Of a stretch of DNA of 64,000 bases, positions 61,083 through 64,000 are shown one piece after another. The stretch covers positions 186,001 through 250,000 of the forward strand of contig CP150588.1 in NCBI GenBank assembly GCA_049487715.1, given 5' to 3'. The stretch's first letter is position 1, and each line of letters begins with the position of its first letter. Source of the DNA: Pycnococcus provasolii. Lineage: Eukaryota; Chlorophyta; Pseudoscourfieldiophyceae; Pseudoscourfieldiales. The notes under the pieces are model-generated. The model worked only from the letters and a program-made list of their open reading frames with translations. It did not search any database and was not told the origin of the DNA. Both the position numbers and the translations under genes were made by a program.

Positions 61083-61859
61083 TTACTTTTTGTCAGGCAG
61101 CCACAACTGCTTGATCGGCCCGGCGGTTCCCGCGGCGCACGCCTCGACGACGGGTGTGACGGTTGCGTAAATGGCATCCGATACGGCGTCGACGTCGCCC
61201 ATGGCGGCGTCGAGGACGGTCCACGTGTTGTCTTGAAGCTTCATGAAGTTTGCGGCAACGCGCGCCTGCATTTCGAGGTTTTCGTACCTCTCTTCTCCGT
61301 ACCCGCCTCGTTTCGCGGCTTCTTGCGGGTCGAGGTTTAGGAAGACGGTGAGGTCCGGCTCGGGCAGTCCGACGTCAGGTTGTTTGCACCACGCGAGGTC
61401 AAGTCCTGGTACCTGTTTCGCGGCTGTGAATGCGACACCCGAGTACGCGTATCTGTCCGCGATGACGGTCGTTCCCTGTTCCAACAACGCGAGTAGTTCC
61501 CTCGACTTTTCGTGTCTGTTAGCAGAGAAGAGCAGGTGTATCGCTGCATCGTCGCACTCGACGGATGACTTCAGGTAGCTATCAATCAGCCGCCCAATTG
61601 TCGTCGTGCGGTCCGGAAAACGCCAAAGCACTGCCAAAGGAGGAGCGGGAGCAGAGGAAGGGGAAGGGGAAGACCCAACATTAATGGCAGACGACGACGA
61701 CGACGGATCAGACCGAGAGGCAGAGGCAGAGGCAGAGGCCGATGAAAGCAGCTTCGAGAGCAGACGCGTGCACTGCGTCGACTTCCCACTGCGATCAACA
61801 CCTTCGAGGACGATAAACGCGCCGCGACGAATCGTACTGCTGGATGCGGGAGGCGCCAT
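61083..61859 (-). CDS. TMPK: Thymidylate kinase (dTMP kinase)
   Basis: A 258-residue enzyme that phosphorylates dTMP to dTDP (EC 2.7.4.9). The P-loop FIVLEGVDRSGKSTQCTRLL is at about 14-33. A Ser/Ala-rich insertion (about 37-67) follows that is absent from typical family members. Then come the dTMP-binding WRFPDRTTTIG, the DRYAYSGVAFTAAK motif and PDLTVFLNLDPQEAAKRGGY (lid region). ATG 61859 gives a normal N-terminus. It is convergent with the receptor gene, which ends about 130 bp away. Location is probably nucleus or cytosol; no clear targeting peptide. Confidence 0.93.
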   Translation of the reverse strand: MAPPASSSTIRRGAFIVLEGVDRSGKSTQCTRLLSKLLSSASASASASRSDPSSSSSAINVGSSPSPSSAPAPPLAVLWRFPDRTTTIGRLIDSYLKSSVECDDAAIHLLFSANRHEKSRELLALLEQGTTVIADRYAYSGVAFTAAKQVPGLDLAWCKQPDVGLPEPDLTVFLNLDPQEAAKRGGYGEERYENLEMQARVAANFMKLQDNTWTVLDAAMGDVDAVSDAIYATVTPVVEACAAGTAGPIKQLWLPDKK

Positions 61860-62015
61860 GGAACTTCGGTTTCGAGAATGGGATGGGATGGGGATGGAAG
61901 GGGGCGGGAAAAAGGCGAATTCTCCCCCTCCCCCATTGGGGACCCGTGTTAACCCCCCCTTTAGCCTACTCGATTTGGGAGTTCTTGCGACTTAGAATCA
62001 GGTTATTCTTATGAG

Positions 62016-62150
62016 GAGTTTTCGCTCATGCCACGGTACAATTCCCACTTTGGACATACGGAGTTTTCGCTAATGCCACGGTACAATTCCCACTTTGGAC
62101 ATACAGAGTTTTCGCTAATGCCACGGTACAATTCACACTTCTTAAGTAAA
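62016..62150. repeat. 45-bp minisatellite, three copies
   Basis: GAGTTTTCGCTAATGCCACG starts at 62016, 62061 and 62106, continuing GTACAATTCCCACTTTGGAC. It lies in the 550-bp gap between thymidylate kinase and the LRR gene; nothing else is recognised in that gap. Confidence 0.9.
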
Positions 62151-62412
62151 CCAATCCGTCCCACCTGTAGGGTATGCCATACGCGTTCATGCAAGTTGTT
62201 GTTCCCTGGAGGAGCTTCTTCTCGAGCGAGCATGGCCATGTCCGTCAAGACATGTGCAGCTGACACATGTTGAAAGACAGTTGGCGCGTGATGTAATGAT
62301 AAAGAGTCTAATGTACCCTTGAACCAAATTGGTGGTTACAGTACTCTCCCCTCCGCGCCTCCACGGTGGCAGTCCGTACGACTGCACGAGAATCGACATG
62401 TTGTGCGCCAAC

Positions 62413-64000
62413 TCAACCTGAGTCGTGCGCCCACGCGTCGAATACGCCCTCACGACGAAGGCGCTTGGGGTGGAACACAACCTCACAGGCACGCTTACGC
62501 AAAATGGCGAGCCTCACGATAGCGCGCAACACACCACGATATCGACAGCGACGACGTTCACGGGAAATAGCCTGCGCTTCGTCAAGGTCTCGTTCTACGT
62601 CAGCACCCACTCCGTTGTAGCCAAGGTCCAGCGTGTGCAAGGTGCACGTCTCGCTCGTCAGCGCCTCCGCGAGCACGCGTGCGCCGTCAGCACCCACTCC
62701 GTTGCTGCGAAGGCCCAGCTTGTGCAAGGTGCACGTCTCGCTCCTTAGCGCCTCCGCGAGCGCGCGTGCGCCCTCAGCACCCACTCTATTAGCGCCTAGG
62801 TCCAGCGTGTGCAAGGTGCACGTGTCGCTCCTCAGCGCCTCCGCGAGCGCGCATGCGCCGTCAGCATCCACTCCGTTGCTGCCAAGGTCCAGCGTGTGCA
62901 AGGTGCACGTGTCGCCCGTCAGCGCCTCCGCGAGCGCCCGTGCGCCGTCGGCACCCACTTCGTTGTGGCGAAGGCTCAGCGTGTGCAACGTGCACTTCTC
63001 GCTCCTCAGCGCCTCCGCGAGCGCGCGTGCGCCGTCATCACCCACTCCGTTGTTCCAAAGGTTTAGCGTGTGCAAGGTGCACGTCTCGCTCGTCAGCGCC
63101 TCCGCGAGCGCGCGTGCGCCGTCATCACCCACTCCGTTGCCGCCAAGGTCCAGCTTGTGCAAGGTGCACGTCTCGCTCCTTAGCGCCTCCGCGAGCGCGC
63201 GTGCGCCCTCAGCACCCACATCGTTGACTTCAAGGCGCAGCGTGTGCAAGGTGCACTTCTCGCTCGTCAGCGCCTCCGCGAGCGCGCGCGCGCCGTCAGC
63301 ACCCACTCCGTTCCAGCCAAGATGCAGCGTGTGCAAGGTGCACGTCTCGCTCGTCAGCGCCTCCGCGAGCGCGCGTGCGCCGTCAGCACCCACTCCGTTG
63401 CCGCCAAGGTTCAGCTTGTGCAAGGTGCACGTCTCGCTCCTTAGCGCCTCCGCGAGCGCGCGTGCGCCCTCAGCACCCACATCGTTGTCTTCAAGGCGCA
63501 GCGCGTGCAATGTGCACGACTCGCTCCTCAGCGCCTCCGCGAGCGCGCGTGCGCCCTCAGCACCAACTCCGTTTTTTTCAAGGTGCAACTCGTGCAAGGT
63601 GCACGTGTCGCTCTTGAGAGCTTCGGCGAGCGCGTGTGCGCCCTCATCACCCACTCCGTTGCTGCCAAGGTCCAGCGTGTGCAAGGTGCACGTCTCGCTC
63701 CTTAGCGCCTCCGCGAGCGCGCGTGCGCCCTCAGCACCCACGTTATCGCCAAGTTCCAGCGTGTGCAAGGTGCACGTCTCGCTCCTCAGCGCCTCCGCGA
63801 GCGCGCGTGCGCCGTCATCACCCACTCCGTTGCTGCCAAGGTCCAGCGTGTGCAATGTGCACTTCTCGCTCTTGATGGCCTCGGCGAGCGCGCGTGCGCC
63901 GTCATCACCCACTCTGTTGTTCCAAAGGTTCAGCTTGTGCAAGGTGCACGTGTCGCCCGTCAGCGCCTCCGCGAGCGCGTGTGCGCCCTCATCACCCACT
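62413..64000 (-). CDS. LRR (ribonuclease-inhibitor type) protein, N-terminus beyond window
   Basis: The frame is open at the right edge, so the start is missing. 528 residues are visible: sixteen 28-residue LRRs (ALAEALRSETCTLHTLDLGS then NGVGADGAR) and a basic tail of about 65 residues ending VFDAWAHDSG. One repeat (near 63740) has lost a residue (GDNVGAEGA). The tail and repeat grammar match the gene at 4773-6347, but the repeats vary more (SETC, SEKC, SDTC, GDTC). The two paralogues lie at opposite ends of the window and point inward. No other domain is seen; protein binding is the likely role. Confidence 0.88.
   Translation of the reverse strand, partial: VGDEGAHALAEALTGDTCTLHKLNLWNNRVGDDGARALAEAIKSEKCTLHTLDLGSNGVGDDGARALAEALRSETCTLHTLELGDNVGAEGARALAEALRSETCTLHTLDLGSNGVGDEGAHALAEALKSDTCTLHELHLEKNGVGAEGARALAEALRSESCTLHALRLEDNDVGAEGARALAEALRSETCTLHKLNLGGNGVGADGARALAEALTSETCTLHTLHLGWNGVGADGARALAEALTSEKCTLHTLRLEVNDVGAEGARALAEALRSETCTLHKLDLGGNGVGDDGARALAEALTSETCTLHTLNLWNNGVGDDGARALAEALRSEKCTLHTLSLRHNEVGADGARALAEALTGDTCTLHTLDLGSNGVDADGACALAEALRSDTCTLHTLDLGANRVGAEGARALAEALRSETCTLHKLGLRSNGVGADGARVLAEALTSETCTLHTLDLGYNGVGADVERDLDEAQAISRERRRCRYRGVLRAIVRLAILRKRACEVVFHPKRLRREGVFDAWAHDSG

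Noticed and set aside
1-64000. tRNA or rRNA genes
   Set aside because: I looked for T-arm and conserved rRNA words and found none I could support; a tRNAscan-SE/Infernal run would be decisive.

Overview
The window is nuclear DNA of a unicellular, plastid-bearing, flagellated eukaryote. It is gene-dense (about 26 recognisable genes on both strands) and most genes have one long exon. The few introns that can be placed are short (94, 113, 116 and 486 bp) with GT..AG ends. A plastid is implied by an aspartokinase with a Ser/Arg-rich presequence and by a thylakoid-lumen-type protein (presequence, twin Arg, hydrophobic stretch, AxA). Neither starts with an ER signal peptide, which fits a primary plastid. 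Motile cilia are implied by DRC1 and a CEP104-like protein. Telomere-like repeats are TTAGGG/CCCTAA. Together this suggests a prasinophyte-grade green alga; that placement is inference, and no rRNA or tRNA is present to test it.

Layout. 0-6.5 kb: end of an LRR gene, plastid aspartokinase, a lumen protein, two adjoining short-unit satellites, and an LRR gene of 16 near-identical 28-residue repeats. 6.5-14 kb: DRC1, minisatellites, UDP-sugar pyrophosphorylase and ATG3. 14-16.4 kb: a gene-poor stretch with a 462-bp tandem duplication and a hairpin. 16.4-23.1 kb: a two-gene biosynthetic locus, a stand-alone thioesterase-like hydrolase divergent from a 1706-residue adenylation-ketoreductase-carrier-thioesterase synthetase. 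23-32.4 kb: ROK fructokinase, RRM protein, glycosyltransferase, a frame-broken RCC1 gene bracketed by telomeric repeats, an EF-hand protein, a secreted Cys-rich protein and a type-II peroxiredoxin. 32.4-34.3 kb: repeats. 34.3-45 kb: an unknown protein, a GH43-like secreted protein, an NLR-like NTPase with 14 near-identical WD40 repeats, and a Ca-regulated mitochondrial carrier. 45-47 kb: a 56-bp minisatellite. 47-64 kb: DUF218-like protein, coiled-coil protein, SUMO-like/SAM protein, CEP104-like protein, a K+-channel-type glutamate receptor, thymidylate kinase and a second LRR gene sharing its C-terminus with the one at 4.8 kb.

Main discoveries. (1) The peroxiredoxin keeps canonical splicing only if its peroxidatic Cys is encoded by TGA, so it is probably a selenoprotein. 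(2) The synthetase has Ala in place of the nucleophile Ser of its thioesterase domain, while the divergent neighbour, a homologous hydrolase, keeps GYSQG; their shared promoter carries two TCACGTGA boxes. (3) The NLR-WD40 gene varies between repeats mainly at a few positions, as in fungal allorecognition genes. (4) The glutamate receptor has a K+-type filter (TTTGFGD). Several genes carry single-base frame breaks, often in short G or C runs, so sequencing error must be weighed against pseudogenisation.
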